Shown here: piece after piece, positions 34,887 to 43,700 of the stretch
Layout of the letters: each line of letters opens with the position of its first letter
Numbering within the stretch: the stretch's first letter is position 1
From: Sinomicrobium weinanense
GTDB taxonomy: Bacteria; Bacteroidota; Bacteroidia; Flavobacteriales; Flavobacteriaceae
Direction: 5' to 3'
Length of the DNA stretch: 64,000 nt
NCBI RefSeq assembly: GCF_018863395.1
Contig: NZ_JAHKRR010000001.1
Span: 1,178,001 to 1,242,000 of the forward strand
Program-made: the position numbers and the translations under genes
Notes under the pieces: model-generated
The model's input: the letters and a program-made list of their open reading frames with translations, nothing else
What the model was told of the DNA's origin: nothing
Database searches by the model: none

Positions 34887-36335
34887 CTTTAACACCTTTC
34901 GTATTGCCTCTACAATATCTTCAGACAGGTGAAATTGATACACCAGAAACAAGTATACTGCACCGATTAGCACGGACTTAAGCCCGATATTCACCAGCGG
35001 ATAAAAGTCAAAATCCCAAAAACCGAATACCAGTAATACAAAGAGTATGGCCAGGGTAGTTTTCCATGTTTTATCGGTAAACGGATGCATTTTTAATTTA
35101 AAATATACAAAGCCGATTTTAGTACTGTTATATACCAGTATGGCCAGGAGCGTGGCAAAAGCGGCTCCGTGAATGCCCCAAACCGGGATAAAGATCATAT
35201 TGAGCACTACGGTAAGACCGGCAAGGAATACACCAAAAAAGAGGATGATACGATAATAGTCGGAATTGAACAGGATGGAATTGTTATTCCCCATAAGATT
35301 TTCAGATAATTTGGCCACGGCAATAAAGAACACCACCGTGATCCCGTCGCTGTAATTCCCGGGTATTACCCGGTACAGCTCCCCGACATTCAATGTGATC
35401 CACAGGAATAACAGCCCCCCGATCACGTAAAGGGTCAGGGAACTGCGTTTGTAAAGCAGCCCGAGCTCCTCCCTGAGATTGTTGTTCATCAGTTTTGCCG
35501 TCATCGGATAGGTGATCTGGTGCATAGCCCGGGACGGGACTACAATGACCATGGCTATATACACGGCTACATTGTAAAAGGCCACATTATCGATGACTAC
35601 ATACTGCCCGATCATAAACTTGTCGATGTCCAGCAATACTACTGCAATGGACCCTGCGAGAACGATCAGTCCTGAATATTTCCATACCTGGGTTGCATTC
35701 ACGGGAAAAGCACGGATAAAATGGGGTTTTTGAACCTTCCAGGCATAGATCATCATGAGAAGGGTACGCAAAATATACATCCCCATCAGATAAATAACAA
35801 AACGTTCCACACCTATCCAGTTGAAATATACGGCAAAAAGTAGGATCATGACCACCGCCCGGGAAAACACTTCCTTCATAAAATTCCCGAAAGTGGAGCG
35901 CATATGCACCTTGACCCAGGCAAAGAATACCTCGAAATAGGCCATAGCGAAGGCCACTCCGTAAATAGCCCAGACATAATCCCTGACCACCGGGTTCTTT
36001 TGCGAGAGAAAAGCGGCGATATAATTGTATCCCACTATTCCCAGTAAACCGGCAGGAACAATAACGAACAAAGGCAGCACAAACATCATAAAAACGAATT
36101 TCCGCTGCTCCTCCCCTTCTTTATAGAAAGAAAAATACTTAACCATCGTATTGTGCACCCCGAAAGCAAACAAGGGCATCAGTATATTGGCTGTGGAAAG
36201 CAGGTATCCCACCAGACCGTAATATTCTTCTGTAAGGAAATTCGTGTAAAGAAAAAGCGTATTGACCGCCCCAAGGGCAAACCCCGAATAGGTACTAACC
36301 GTATTTTTTAATGTCTGCCGGGCTACTATTCCCAT
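34869..36335 (-). CDS. Polysaccharide flippase (Wzx-like, MATE/MOP superfamily)
   Basis: The 488-residue inner-membrane protein has about 12-14 hydrophobic helices. It opens GIVARQTLKNTVSTYSGFALGAVNTLFLY, as in O-antigen and teichoic-acid flippases of the polysaccharide-synthesis family, and ends in a short basic tail KVLKKKARR. It should move lipid-linked glycans across the inner membrane. It is the last gene of the leftward glycan cluster with the GT4 and YfhO genes, although a 309-bp gap with repeats separates it from GT4. Confidence 0.9.
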   Translation of the reverse strand: MGIVARQTLKNTVSTYSGFALGAVNTLFLYTNFLTEEYYGLVGYLLSTANILMPLFAFGVHNTMVKYFSFYKEGEEQRKFVFMMFVLPLFVIVPAGLLGIVGYNYIAAFLSQKNPVVRDYVWAIYGVAFAMAYFEVFFAWVKVHMRSTFGNFMKEVFSRAVVMILLFAVYFNWIGVERFVIYLMGMYILRTLLMMIYAWKVQKPHFIRAFPVNATQVWKYSGLIVLAGSIAVVLLDIDKFMIGQYVVIDNVAFYNVAVYIAMVIVVPSRAMHQITYPMTAKLMNNNLREELGLLYKRSSLTLYVIGGLLFLWITLNVGELYRVIPGNYSDGITVVFFIAVAKLSENLMGNNNSILFNSDYYRIILFFGVFLAGLTVVLNMIFIPVWGIHGAAFATLLAILVYNSTKIGFVYFKLKMHPFTDKTWKTTLAILFVLLVFGFWDFDFYPLVNIGLKSVLIGAVYLFLVYQFHLSEDIVEAIRKVLKKKARR

Positions 36336-36343
36336 CGTTTTCT

Positions 36344-36383
36344 GGGTTTCAGGTTCAAGGTTTAAAGTTTAAGGTTCAAAGTT
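36344..36383 (-). repeat. Heptamer array upstream of the flippase gene
   Basis: On the sense strand the units are AACCTTA, AACTTTA, AACCTTG, AACCTGA, then AACCC, all in 7-nt phase, ending 9 nt before the ATG. Confidence 0.85.
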
Positions 36384-36394
36384 TTAGCCCCTGG

Positions 36395-36456
36395 CCCTTC
36401 GGTTAAATACTATACTGAGTTTATCGAAGTACTCAGGATAAACCAAAGCCGAAGGG
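36395..36456. repeat. CCCTTCGG...CCGAAGGG palindromic element, copy 1
   Basis: CCCTTCGG (36395-36402) and CCGAAGGG (36449-36456) enclose CTGAGT...ACTCAG. Copies 2 and 3 lie at 37978-38020 and 44806-44858. Confidence 0.8.
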
Positions 36457-36644
36457 AAGGTTCAAATTAAAGATTTTATTGGGGATTTTATCTCTTTCCA
36501 TAATTCAATACTATTAATACATGAGCTCATCTTCAATCTACCATCAATCTCATTCAATCTCCTATCAATCATATTAACATAGTATCCGATCGGGCGGGCA
36601 CATTAAATATTCCACTTCCCCCTATCTCCAAGTCTCCCCGTCTC

Positions 36645-37934
36645 CTACTTCTCCTCCTCTTTTATAATAGCCGCCAACTTTCCGGCCAGGGACTTCCGGC
36701 TGTATTTTTGTATCCCGGTAGGTGATACTTTGAGCTTGTTCCAGAGATATCTTTCATAGCTTTGGTACAATTTGTTTTTTATCGCTTCTTTTTCCGGGTA
36801 GGTAAAGGTGGTCCCGCATCCGGTTTCTGCGATGATCTTCGCTACATCCCAACCTTCAGGCCCTATGGCAATGACCGGTCTTTTAGCGGCCATGTATTCG
36901 AACAGTTTGCCGGGAATAATACCCCGGGTCTCGGGCTTATCCATCTCGAGAAGCAGCAGGATCCGGGAGGACCTTTGCAACTTTAAGGCTTCTTCGTGAG
37001 GCAGGTATCCCAGTAGCTTCATATACTTGTCAAGGCCGTGTTTTTCCAGGCTTTGCAGTACTTCTCCGCTGACCGTGCCGGCAAATTTGAGTATGAGGCT
37101 ATCTGCAAAGTCCTTGTGTTCCCGTACAAGTTCGGCCAGGGCTTCCCAAAGGGCTTCCGGGTTTCTTTCGGTAAGTAGTGAACCTATATGCGCAATGGTA
37201 AATGTTTCATCAGGTTCTGTCTTTTCCACAAACATCGGGTCATAACCATTAGTGATAACTTCCACGAGTTTTGAGGTCTTGGCCCGGAATTCCTCAGCTG
37301 TTATATAACTGGTCACTATAAGCCTGTCCGCCGTATTCAATACCTTTTGCTCCAGTTTTCGATGCTTTTTCTGTGATAAGCGGGACAATTTTAATTTTTC
37401 GTGATAGCTTATATTGGTCCAGGGATCCCTGAAATCGGCGATCCATCGTATACCGGTCCGTTCCTTTAGCTTCATCCCGATAAGATGTACGCTGTGCGGT
37501 GGCCCGGTGGTGATCACCGTATCTATATTTTCCCGGCGAAGGTACCCGGAAAGGTAGCGGACAGAAGGCTTAACCCAGAATTTCCTGGCATCGGGAATAA
37601 AGAAGTTGCCCCGTATCCACAACAAGGCCCTTTCTGCAAAAGATTGTTTCTGCTCTGAGATAAGGCCGGAGCTGATCTGCTTTGTTTTCTTCCCGGAAAA
37701 AAGGGAAGCCAGCGCATAGGGCTCGAAAATAGGGCGTTTAAGGACAGTTATATCTTTGGGTACCTCTTTTTCAAAACTTTTGTCTACAATAGGATAATGT
37801 GGGTTTTCGGGAGCATACACCACAGGTTCAACATCAAATTCGTCCAGGTATTTTACGAACTTGAGCCACCGCTGTACCCCGGGACCGCCCGCGGGAGGCC
37901 AGTAATACGTAATGATAAGTACTTTCTTTTTCAG
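36645..37934 (-). CDS. Glycosyltransferase family 4, without an ordinary start codon
   Basis: The 429-residue GT-B enzyme includes the donor site GNYTDP-like NGYDPMFVEKTEPDETFTIAHIGSL and the C-terminal ILLLLEMDKPETRGIIPGKLFEYMAAKRPVIAIGPEG with the sugar-nucleotide Glu. The usual N-terminus KKVLIITYYWPPAGGPGVQR is encoded just upstream of the first ATG/GTG/TTG (GTG at 37823), at 37931-37872. The open frame reaches back to a stop before 37950 with only CTG (37934) or ATT (37943) as possible starts. The homologous N-terminus argues against 37823. Either a rare start codon is used or the original start was lost where the repeat array begins. It should act in exopolysaccharide or surface glycan synthesis. 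Confidence 0.8.
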   Translation of the reverse strand: MKKKVLIITYYWPPAGGPGVQRWLKFVKYLDEFDVEPVVYAPENPHYPIVDKSFEKEVPKDITVLKRPIFEPYALASLFSGKKTKQISSGLISEQKQSFAERALLWIRGNFFIPDARKFWVKPSVRYLSGYLRRENIDTVITTGPPHSVHLIGMKLKERTGIRWIADFRDPWTNISYHEKLKLSRLSQKKHRKLEQKVLNTADRLIVTSYITAEEFRAKTSKLVEVITNGYDPMFVEKTEPDETFTIAHIGSLLTERNPEALWEALAELVREHKDFADSLILKFAGTVSGEVLQSLEKHGLDKYMKLLGYLPHEEALKLQRSSRILLLLEMDKPETRGIIPGKLFEYMAAKRPVIAIGPEGWDVAKIIAETGCGTTFTYPEKEAIKNKLYQSYERYLWNKLKVSPTGIQKYSRKSLAGKLAAIIKEEEK

Positions 37935-37943
37935 AACAAAAAT

Positions 37944-37976
37944 GGTTTCAGATTACAGGTTTCAAGTTACAGGTTT
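37944..37976 (-). repeat. Heptamer array abutting the GT4 gene
   Basis: On the sense strand the units are AACCTGT, AACTTGA, AACCTGT, AATCTGA and AACC, directly before the codons ATT-TTT-GTT-CTG of the GT4 frame. Confidence 0.85.
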
Positions 37977-37977
37977 C

Positions 37978-38020
37978 CTGAGCCCTTCGGTTAAACTCAG
38001 GATAAACTAAAGCCGAAAAG
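37978..38020. repeat. CCCTTCGG...CCGAA palindromic element, copy 2
   Basis: CTGAGCCCTTCGGTTAAACT starts at 37978, and the element ends with AAAGCCGAAAAG. It is fused to the heptamer array on its left. Confidence 0.8.
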
Positions 38021-38090
38021 CAGGTCTGGAAGTTGATAAATACCGGAGGAAGCACACCTAACTTACACTACTTCTCCTCATCTCACTTTC

Positions 38091-40514
38091 TCACCCTCTC
38101 ACTTTCTCACCTCTTTTCTTCCCTAAAAAAATCCCTCCTAAGAGCAACAGTCCCAAAATTATATTCCCGGCAAGGGCAATGGTACTTCCCTTCTCCACTA
38201 CTTCAGGTTTAAACCTGAATTCGATAGTGTGTTTCCCTGCCGGAACCTGCATACCCCTCAGGGTATAATTTACCCGGAAGAACGGAACTTCCTTCCCGTC
38301 AATCATCGCTTTCCAGCCGTGGGGATAGTACATTTCAGAAAATACGGCCAGGCCGTCATTGGGATTGTCCGAGACATATTTCAGGAAATTCGGTTTATAC
38401 TCCACAAGTGATATCGAAGCTCCGGGGCTCAGGTCATATACAGCATTGCCTCCTTTAAATTTACTGTGGTCAAAAACCGCTTCATTTTTGATATTAAGGC
38501 TGTCCAGCGCATTCATTTCCGCGTCGGCATTGTTCACCGGAGTGAGTTTTTTGACGAACCAGGCGTTTCCGGCGGCATCCGGGTTTCTGGCCGGGTATAG
38601 CTTACCTTCGTTATCTTTTTGGATGATGTATTTTACATTGAGCATATTCAATACCTCCATATTGTTCCTGACCACCTGGTACTGGAACAGTTCCTGTAAT
38701 TTTCCGGGCTTTGCCGCATGATACCCGCCTACGGAGTGGTGAAAATAAGATGCCCTGGAACCATTAAGCCCCTGGGACGGCTCGTAAACCCTGTAATAAG
38801 TGGTATCCTTTAATATCTCTTTATCCACCGGGGTTGCCTGGAAAGGAACGTCCATGGCCTTGGCCTGGACAAAATCGTCCTTATTCACATAGCGTTTAGC
38901 CACACCTCCGAGATCAAACAAAACAAGAGCAGTAAAACCTGCAACGGCATACATATATTTTAAACGGCCTTTCAGGTAAAACCAGAGTACTCCGGCCGAC
39001 AAGGCAATAAATATCAGTGTACGCAAAAGGTCACTGCCATACATGGCCTTGCGATCGGCCCGGATCATATCTACGATCTCATTGCCGTAATATTGCCTGA
39101 TCATTTCGTCTCTATCCCCGATAAAATCAAAAGTCCCACGTCCGAGAAAAAGCAATACCACGACTCCCAAAGTGATGATCGCCGTCCATTTCAGAGCCCG
39201 TTCTTTTTGCGCTTCGGGTACAGAAGTGTCCAGGAACCTGGCCAGTCCGAGGATGGCCAGAACAGGGATGCACAGTTCCAGGATCACTTGTATGGAAGAG
39301 ACCGCCCTGAACTTGTTGTACATCGGGAAATAATCGATCATCAGGTCGGTCAGTAAACTGAAATTCTTGCCCCAGGAAAGCAACAGGGACAACAACACTC
39401 CGGCCAGAAGCCATCTTTTGGCTTTTCCTTTCACCAGGAACAGGGCCATCACAAACAGGAACAGGATCACTGCACCTATGTAAGCCGGTCCGGCCACACC
39501 GGGTTGTTTTCCCCAATACGACGGAAGGCTCTCTGCAAAGTCCAATGCCTGAACCCTGGGCACACCCTGTTTCAGCAAAAAATCATAGGTCTTGGATTTC
39601 TCACCCAGATTTTCGTGGTTAGACCCTCCGAAAAGCCTGGGTACAAAAAGGTCCAGCGTTTCCAGGATACCATAACTGTATTGCGTAATGTATTCTTTAT
39701 CCAGTCCGTCGGTATCTTTTTTAGGTGAACCATCGGGATTTATGGTGAGTTCACTTGTGCCCCGGGTACTCCATGCTGCATACTCTTTTGTAGCCATCAG
39801 ATTCGTGGCATTCGTAAGTACAGCCAGCACCACCGCTACCACGAGTATTCCGCAGGTCTTCAGAAAACGGGGAATCTCTTTTTCTTTAACGGCTTCTATG
39901 GCATAGACTACGCCCATGGCCAGTACCAGTAACATCAGGTAATAGGTCATCTGAATGTGATTGGCACTGATCTCCAGCGCCATACCAAAGGCCGTAAGCA
40001 AAAAACCGGTAATATATTTTTGCCGGAAGGCCAGCAATATTCCTGCTAATATTATGGGAAAATAACCTATGGCATGTGCCTTGGCATTGTGCCCCACCCC
40101 GATGATGATGATGAGGTAGGTAGAAAAACCAAAGGCCAATGCTCCCAGAAATGCCAGTTTATAATCTATTTTCAGAACCAGGAGTAATATATAAAACCCT
40201 ATAAAATAGAGAAACAGATAATCCGCAGGCCGGGGTAAAAAACGGATAATCCTGTCCAGCTTTTTTATGTAATCATGCGGGTAATTGGCGCCCAGCTGAT
40301 ATGTTGGCATTCCTCCGAAGGCACTGTTGGTCCAGTAGGGTTCCTCTCCTGTTTTTTTGATAAAGTCCCGCTGTTCCTTGGCCATACCATTGAACCAAAC
40401 GATATCGCTTTGAAAGATCTTTTTCCCTTGCAGTACGGGAGTAAAATATCCCACGGAAATAACGATAAACACCAGAACTATGATAGCATGAGGCAGTAGT
40501 TTTTTTATCTGCAT
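38091..40514 (-). CDS. YfhO-family multipass membrane protein
   Basis: The 807-residue protein has about 12 membrane helices in the first 520 residues and a final helix near 780, with a large extracytoplasmic domain between. YfhO proteins are GT-C-like membrane glycosyltransferase relatives; in Firmicutes they help glycosylate lipoteichoic acid or other surface polymers. The N-terminus YFTPVLQGKKIFQSDIVWFNGMAKEQRDF and a PYWTNSAFGGMPTYQLGANYPHDYI motif are conserved features of the Bacteroidota branch. It follows the DUF4834 gene by 20 bp and precedes GT4, so surface glycan work is likely. Confidence 0.9.
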   Translation of the reverse strand: MQIKKLLPHAIIVLVFIVISVGYFTPVLQGKKIFQSDIVWFNGMAKEQRDFIKKTGEEPYWTNSAFGGMPTYQLGANYPHDYIKKLDRIIRFLPRPADYLFLYFIGFYILLLVLKIDYKLAFLGALAFGFSTYLIIIIGVGHNAKAHAIGYFPIILAGILLAFRQKYITGFLLTAFGMALEISANHIQMTYYLMLLVLAMGVVYAIEAVKEKEIPRFLKTCGILVVAVVLAVLTNATNLMATKEYAAWSTRGTSELTINPDGSPKKDTDGLDKEYITQYSYGILETLDLFVPRLFGGSNHENLGEKSKTYDFLLKQGVPRVQALDFAESLPSYWGKQPGVAGPAYIGAVILFLFVMALFLVKGKAKRWLLAGVLLSLLLSWGKNFSLLTDLMIDYFPMYNKFRAVSSIQVILELCIPVLAILGLARFLDTSVPEAQKERALKWTAIITLGVVVLLFLGRGTFDFIGDRDEMIRQYYGNEIVDMIRADRKAMYGSDLLRTLIFIALSAGVLWFYLKGRLKYMYAVAGFTALVLFDLGGVAKRYVNKDDFVQAKAMDVPFQATPVDKEILKDTTYYRVYEPSQGLNGSRASYFHHSVGGYHAAKPGKLQELFQYQVVRNNMEVLNMLNVKYIIQKDNEGKLYPARNPDAAGNAWFVKKLTPVNNADAEMNALDSLNIKNEAVFDHSKFKGGNAVYDLSPGASISLVEYKPNFLKYVSDNPNDGLAVFSEMYYPHGWKAMIDGKEVPFFRVNYTLRGMQVPAGKHTIEFRFKPEVVEKGSTIALAGNIILGLLLLGGIFLGKKRGEKVRG

Positions 40515-40534
40515 GAAAGAGAATTTGGTTTCGG

Positions 40535-40816
40535 TTAGTCAATTTCTTCAAAATCTATGTATTCCCCTATTTTTTTTCCGGATTTTGAAGTTTTCCGTTT
40601 TCTTAGACTTTCGGGTGGGGTATCGATCACTACTTCACCTTCCTTATTCATTTGCTGTTTTCTGTTACCCTGTGTGTACTTCCCCTGCTGACCCTGGTAT
40701 TTTTCCTGTGCTTTTCGGGATGCATACCGAAGCAGGTAAGGCCCGAATATCCTTGCAAGGAACTTAAAGAGGTAATAAAAAATAATGATAAACGCTATGG
40801 TTCTCAGTAACTGCAT
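40535..40816 (-). CDS. DUF4834-like small membrane protein
   Basis: The 93-residue protein has one N-terminal membrane helix (LLRTIAFIIIFYYLFKFLARIFGPYLL) and a charged tail ending IGEYIDFEEID, which matches the DUF4834 family as I recall it. It is the first gene of the leftward cluster with YfhO. Function unknown, perhaps an accessory of the membrane glycosyltransferase. Confidence 0.8.
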   Translation of the reverse strand: MQLLRTIAFIIIFYYLFKFLARIFGPYLLRYASRKAQEKYQGQQGKYTQGNRKQQMNKEGEVVIDTPPESLRKRKTSKSGKKIGEYIDFEEID

Positions 40817-40939
40817 GCAACTTCAATATTTATTCTAACGTCAAAAATACAATTCTCTTGCCTTAAAATGGCCTGCAATTTCATAAAAAAATAATAAAAT
40901 CCCGGGATTTATGATTTCAATCGGGGCCTCACAAGCCGT

Positions 40940-40974
40940 AAATCGCAAATCTAAAATCGTAACCCGTAAACCGC
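40940..40974 (+). repeat. Heptamer array upstream of the outer-membrane protein gene
   Basis: Units AAATCGC, AAATCTA, AAATCGT, AACCCGT and AAACCGC are in exact phase. The series passes from the AAATCGT type to the AACCCGT type within one array, which links the two unit types. Confidence 0.88.
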
Positions 40975-40993
40975 GTGTAACTCAAAAAATCTA

Positions 40994-41001
40994 TATATTT
41001 G
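40994..41001 (+). promoter_or_regulatory. -7 box before the outer-membrane protein gene
   Basis: TATATTTG is an exact TAnnTTTG match, 86 bp before the ATG at 41088. It lies 20 bp downstream of the heptamer array. Confidence 0.65.
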
Positions 41002-41087
41002 GCAAATATAGGAGCAGGTCGTACGTTATAATTTTTAAAATGGCATCCGTCCGAAATGCCGGAAACACTAACTCCTGATTCGCAATT

Positions 41088-42158
41088 ATGAAACACATTC
41101 ACTGCAAACTGCTCATCCTGATATTGATCGGAAGTCATCCGTTATACGCTCAATATACAGATATCATCAACTCCAACCGTCCCGGAAGGTCTGTGAGCGC
41201 TTATTCGGTAGGCAAAAATGTTTACCAGGCAGAGCTGGGTGGTTTTTACGAAAGGCGCAAACACAATGGCCTGCTCACCGAAAACGACCAGTATGGTGTT
41301 GACTTTGCCTTAAGATGGGGAGTTCTCGAGGAAAGCCTGGAAGTCTCCTGGGAAGGTACCTATATCTGGGACCGGACAACCTACAACAATACAGCTTCGC
41401 CTTATACCCAGAATCAAAGTAATTTTTACGCGCATTCCCTTGGGGTTAAATACCTCATTTTCGAACCCAAAAAAAGGGAGGCCAACCTGTATAGCTGGAG
41501 GGATGACCACACGGCCTTTCACCTGAAAGACCTCATTCCTTCCATATCTGCATATCTCGGCACGGACCTGCTCTTTGGCGGCAATCCTTTTTACCCGGGA
41601 GAGTCCGGCCTTGCTATGAAGGCTATGATCATCACTCAAAGCCATTTTGCCGGCCGATGGGTGCTCAACACCAATATAATGTTCGACCGGGTTGGCTGGG
41701 AAGACCCTATGTTCAGTTATATCCTCACTCTTACACATTCACTGAGAGATGCCCGGTATTCCGTCTTTGCAGAACACCAGGGCTATAAGAGCGACGCTTA
41801 TAGCGATGGAGTCTTTCGGCTGGGAGCGGCAAGGCTGATAAACAGCAATCTGCAGGTCGACGCCTCGGCAGGGATAAACATAAAGGACACCCCATCCCGC
41901 TTGTTTGCCGGCCTGGGGGTTTCGTACCGCCTCGATTATCACATCAATGAGCTCGTACCCCTCCCCATTGAAGAAGAAGAAACCAAAGAAGGCCTGGAAC
42001 AAGAACAGGAAGACCCGGAAAAACTGGAAGAGCTGGAAGAATTTGACCATAAAGCGGGGAAAAAGGTCCGAAAACGAAAAAAGAAAGACCGAAAGAAAAA
42101 CAAAAAGAAAAGGCGCAGAAAGAAGAAAAACCCGTTCGATATAGACAACACCCTATGA
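41088..42158 (+). CDS. Outer-membrane beta-barrel protein (transporter-like) with Lys-rich tail
   Basis: The 356-residue protein has a signal peptide ending YAQ, then IINSNRPGRSVSAYSVGKNVYQAELGGFYERRKH, an opening shared by flavobacterial proteins annotated as transporter or phenol/MetA-degradation type barrels. Alternating strands continue to about residue 290. The last about 60 residues are first acidic (EEEETKEGLEQEQEDPEKLEE) and then extremely Lys/Arg-rich. Such a charged tail on a barrel protein is odd and may be periplasmic. The stop overlaps the start of the GNAT gene by 4 nt (ATGA). Confidence 0.75.
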   Translation: MKHIHCKLLILILIGSHPLYAQYTDIINSNRPGRSVSAYSVGKNVYQAELGGFYERRKHNGLLTENDQYGVDFALRWGVLEESLEVSWEGTYIWDRTTYNNTASPYTQNQSNFYAHSLGVKYLIFEPKKREANLYSWRDDHTAFHLKDLIPSISAYLGTDLLFGGNPFYPGESGLAMKAMIITQSHFAGRWVLNTNIMFDRVGWEDPMFSYILTLTHSLRDARYSVFAEHQGYKSDAYSDGVFRLGAARLINSNLQVDASAGINIKDTPSRLFAGLGVSYRLDYHINELVPLPIEEEETKEGLEQEQEDPEKLEELEEFDHKAGKKVRKRKKKDRKKNKKKRRRKKKNPFDIDNTL

Positions 42159-43285
42159 TTACCGTAAAAGAAGTAAAGCACCCCAGAGAAATAAAGGCTT
42201 TCGTAAAATTCCCTTTTAAACTCTATAAAGGGTCACCATACTGGGTACCCCCGATCATCAAGGAGGAAATCGCAGTTTTTGACAAGGACAAAAATCCTGC
42301 ATTCGAAAATGCCGATGCCAGGCTTTTTCTGGCCTATAAGAATGGAGAGATCGCAGGGCGCATTGCTGTTATTATTAACCGGATCGAGATCGAAGAACAG
42401 CAAAAGAAAAAGGTGCGCTTCGGATGGTTTGATGTTATTGATGAAATCGAAGTCACCAAAGCCCTGCTCGACAAGGTTACGGAAATTGGCCGGGACCACG
42501 GACTGGAATACATGGAAGGCCCTGTCGGCTTTTCTCAAATGGACAAGGCGGGTATGCTGGTCAGGGGTTTTGACAAGCTCAGTAACATGACAACCATATA
42601 TAACTATCCCTACTACCCGGAACATTTCAAAGCGCTCGGTTTCGAGGAAGGCGCCGCCTGGCTGGAATACCTCATACGTATACCGGACGAGATCCCGCAA
42701 AAGATAGACAAGTTTTCCGATGTCATCCTCCGCCGGTACAAACTGAGGGTGCTCCGCTTTAAATCCTCCAAAGAACTGGTAGCTTACGCAGACGATATGT
42801 TCGACCTGATGAACCGGTCTTTCAAGGACCTGCAATCATTTGTTCCCATACAAAAAGCACAGATAGAGCAGTACAAGCAAAAATACCTGAAGTTCATCCA
42901 CCCCGATTTCATAAAGTTCATTGTGGATGAAAACGACAAAATGGTGGCATTTTCCATTACCATGCCTTCCTTTTCCAGGGCATTACAAAAGGCCAACGGC
43001 AAACTTTTTCCCTTCGGTTTCCTACATATACTTCGCGCCCAGAAAACGAACGATTCCGCCTCTTTATACCTTATCGGGATCGACCCTAAATACCAGAACA
43101 AGGGTCTTACGGCCATTATTTTTAAAGAAACCAACCGCCTGTTCCAGCGACGCGGTATGAGGTATGTGGAATCCAATCCCGAACTCGAGGAAAACACTGC
43201 CGCCCATCTGCTCTGGAAATATTACGACGACAACGAGCAGCACAAACGAAGGGTGACCTGGGTAAAGCAACTGCACGATATGTAG
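42155..43285 (+). CDS. GNAT-superfamily protein (YghO-like)
   Basis: The 376-residue protein resembles the YghO-type proteins often described as acyltransferases: FPFKLYKGSPYWVPPIIKEE, FLAYKNGEIAGRIAVIIN, FGWFDVIDEIEVTKALLDKV, YMEGPVGFSQMDKAGMLVRGFD, then a second GNAT-like half ending LYLIGIDPKYQNKGLTAIIFKE, where NKG fits the acetyl-CoA loop. It is predicted cytosolic. It is translationally coupled to the outer-membrane protein gene before it. The substrate is unknown. Confidence 0.82.
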   Translation: MITVKEVKHPREIKAFVKFPFKLYKGSPYWVPPIIKEEIAVFDKDKNPAFENADARLFLAYKNGEIAGRIAVIINRIEIEEQQKKKVRFGWFDVIDEIEVTKALLDKVTEIGRDHGLEYMEGPVGFSQMDKAGMLVRGFDKLSNMTTIYNYPYYPEHFKALGFEEGAAWLEYLIRIPDEIPQKIDKFSDVILRRYKLRVLRFKSSKELVAYADDMFDLMNRSFKDLQSFVPIQKAQIEQYKQKYLKFIHPDFIKFIVDENDKMVAFSITMPSFSRALQKANGKLFPFGFLHILRAQKTNDSASLYLIGIDPKYQNKGLTAIIFKETNRLFQRRGMRYVESNPELEENTAAHLLWKYYDDNEQHKRRVTWVKQLHDM

Positions 43286-43700
43286 TAGCGGAAGGCGGTT
43301 AACAAAGAAGTGATTTAAATTTTTTAGAAATATATAAGGCTCCTCCCTTGTGATGAAGGGAGGTGTCAGGCGTATAGCCTGACGGAGGGTTAGAAAGCTC
43401 AAACCATTAGTAAAGCGCAAACGTTTGGGATTACTCCCTAAGGTTTAGGCGGGGTCAAACTCCCCGACCCACTGAAGTGGCCCACCCCTATTCATCTGAA
43501 GAGGGGAGCCCTTATTTTAAACTTCAAAAGTTCATTTTCATTTCAAATTAAAGTAATCCGAAAAGTTTTTCTAATCGTTATGCTGAACCCCTATGTATTG
43601 GGACAGGCTTTGTTTCAGGTTCTCATAACGATCGTCCTATCAACGTGATGGGATGCTGGAACAAGTTCAGCATGGCGTAGTTATGGCTTTACGGATCGGT
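43286..43700. other. 415-bp repeat-rich gap
   Basis: No gene is visible. The region contains hairpins CCTCCCTT/AAGGGAGG (43342-43363) and TCAGGC/GCCTGA (about 43366-43382), then CTCCCC, GACCCACTGAAGTGGCCCACC and GAGGGGAGCCC stretches to about 43516. It looks like a composite intergenic element. A related CCCCCCTCA/TGAGGG element occurs at 59929-60014. Confidence 0.6.

Larger units (their letters stand above)
36336..36644. other. 309-bp repeat-filled gap between flippase and GT4 genes
   Basis: No gene is seen. It holds a heptamer array (36344-36383), a palindromic element (36395-36456), a stretch of CAATCTNNNATCAATCTCATTCAATC words (about 36528-36570) and a CTCC-rich tract reaching the GT4 stop. 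Confidence 0.7.
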
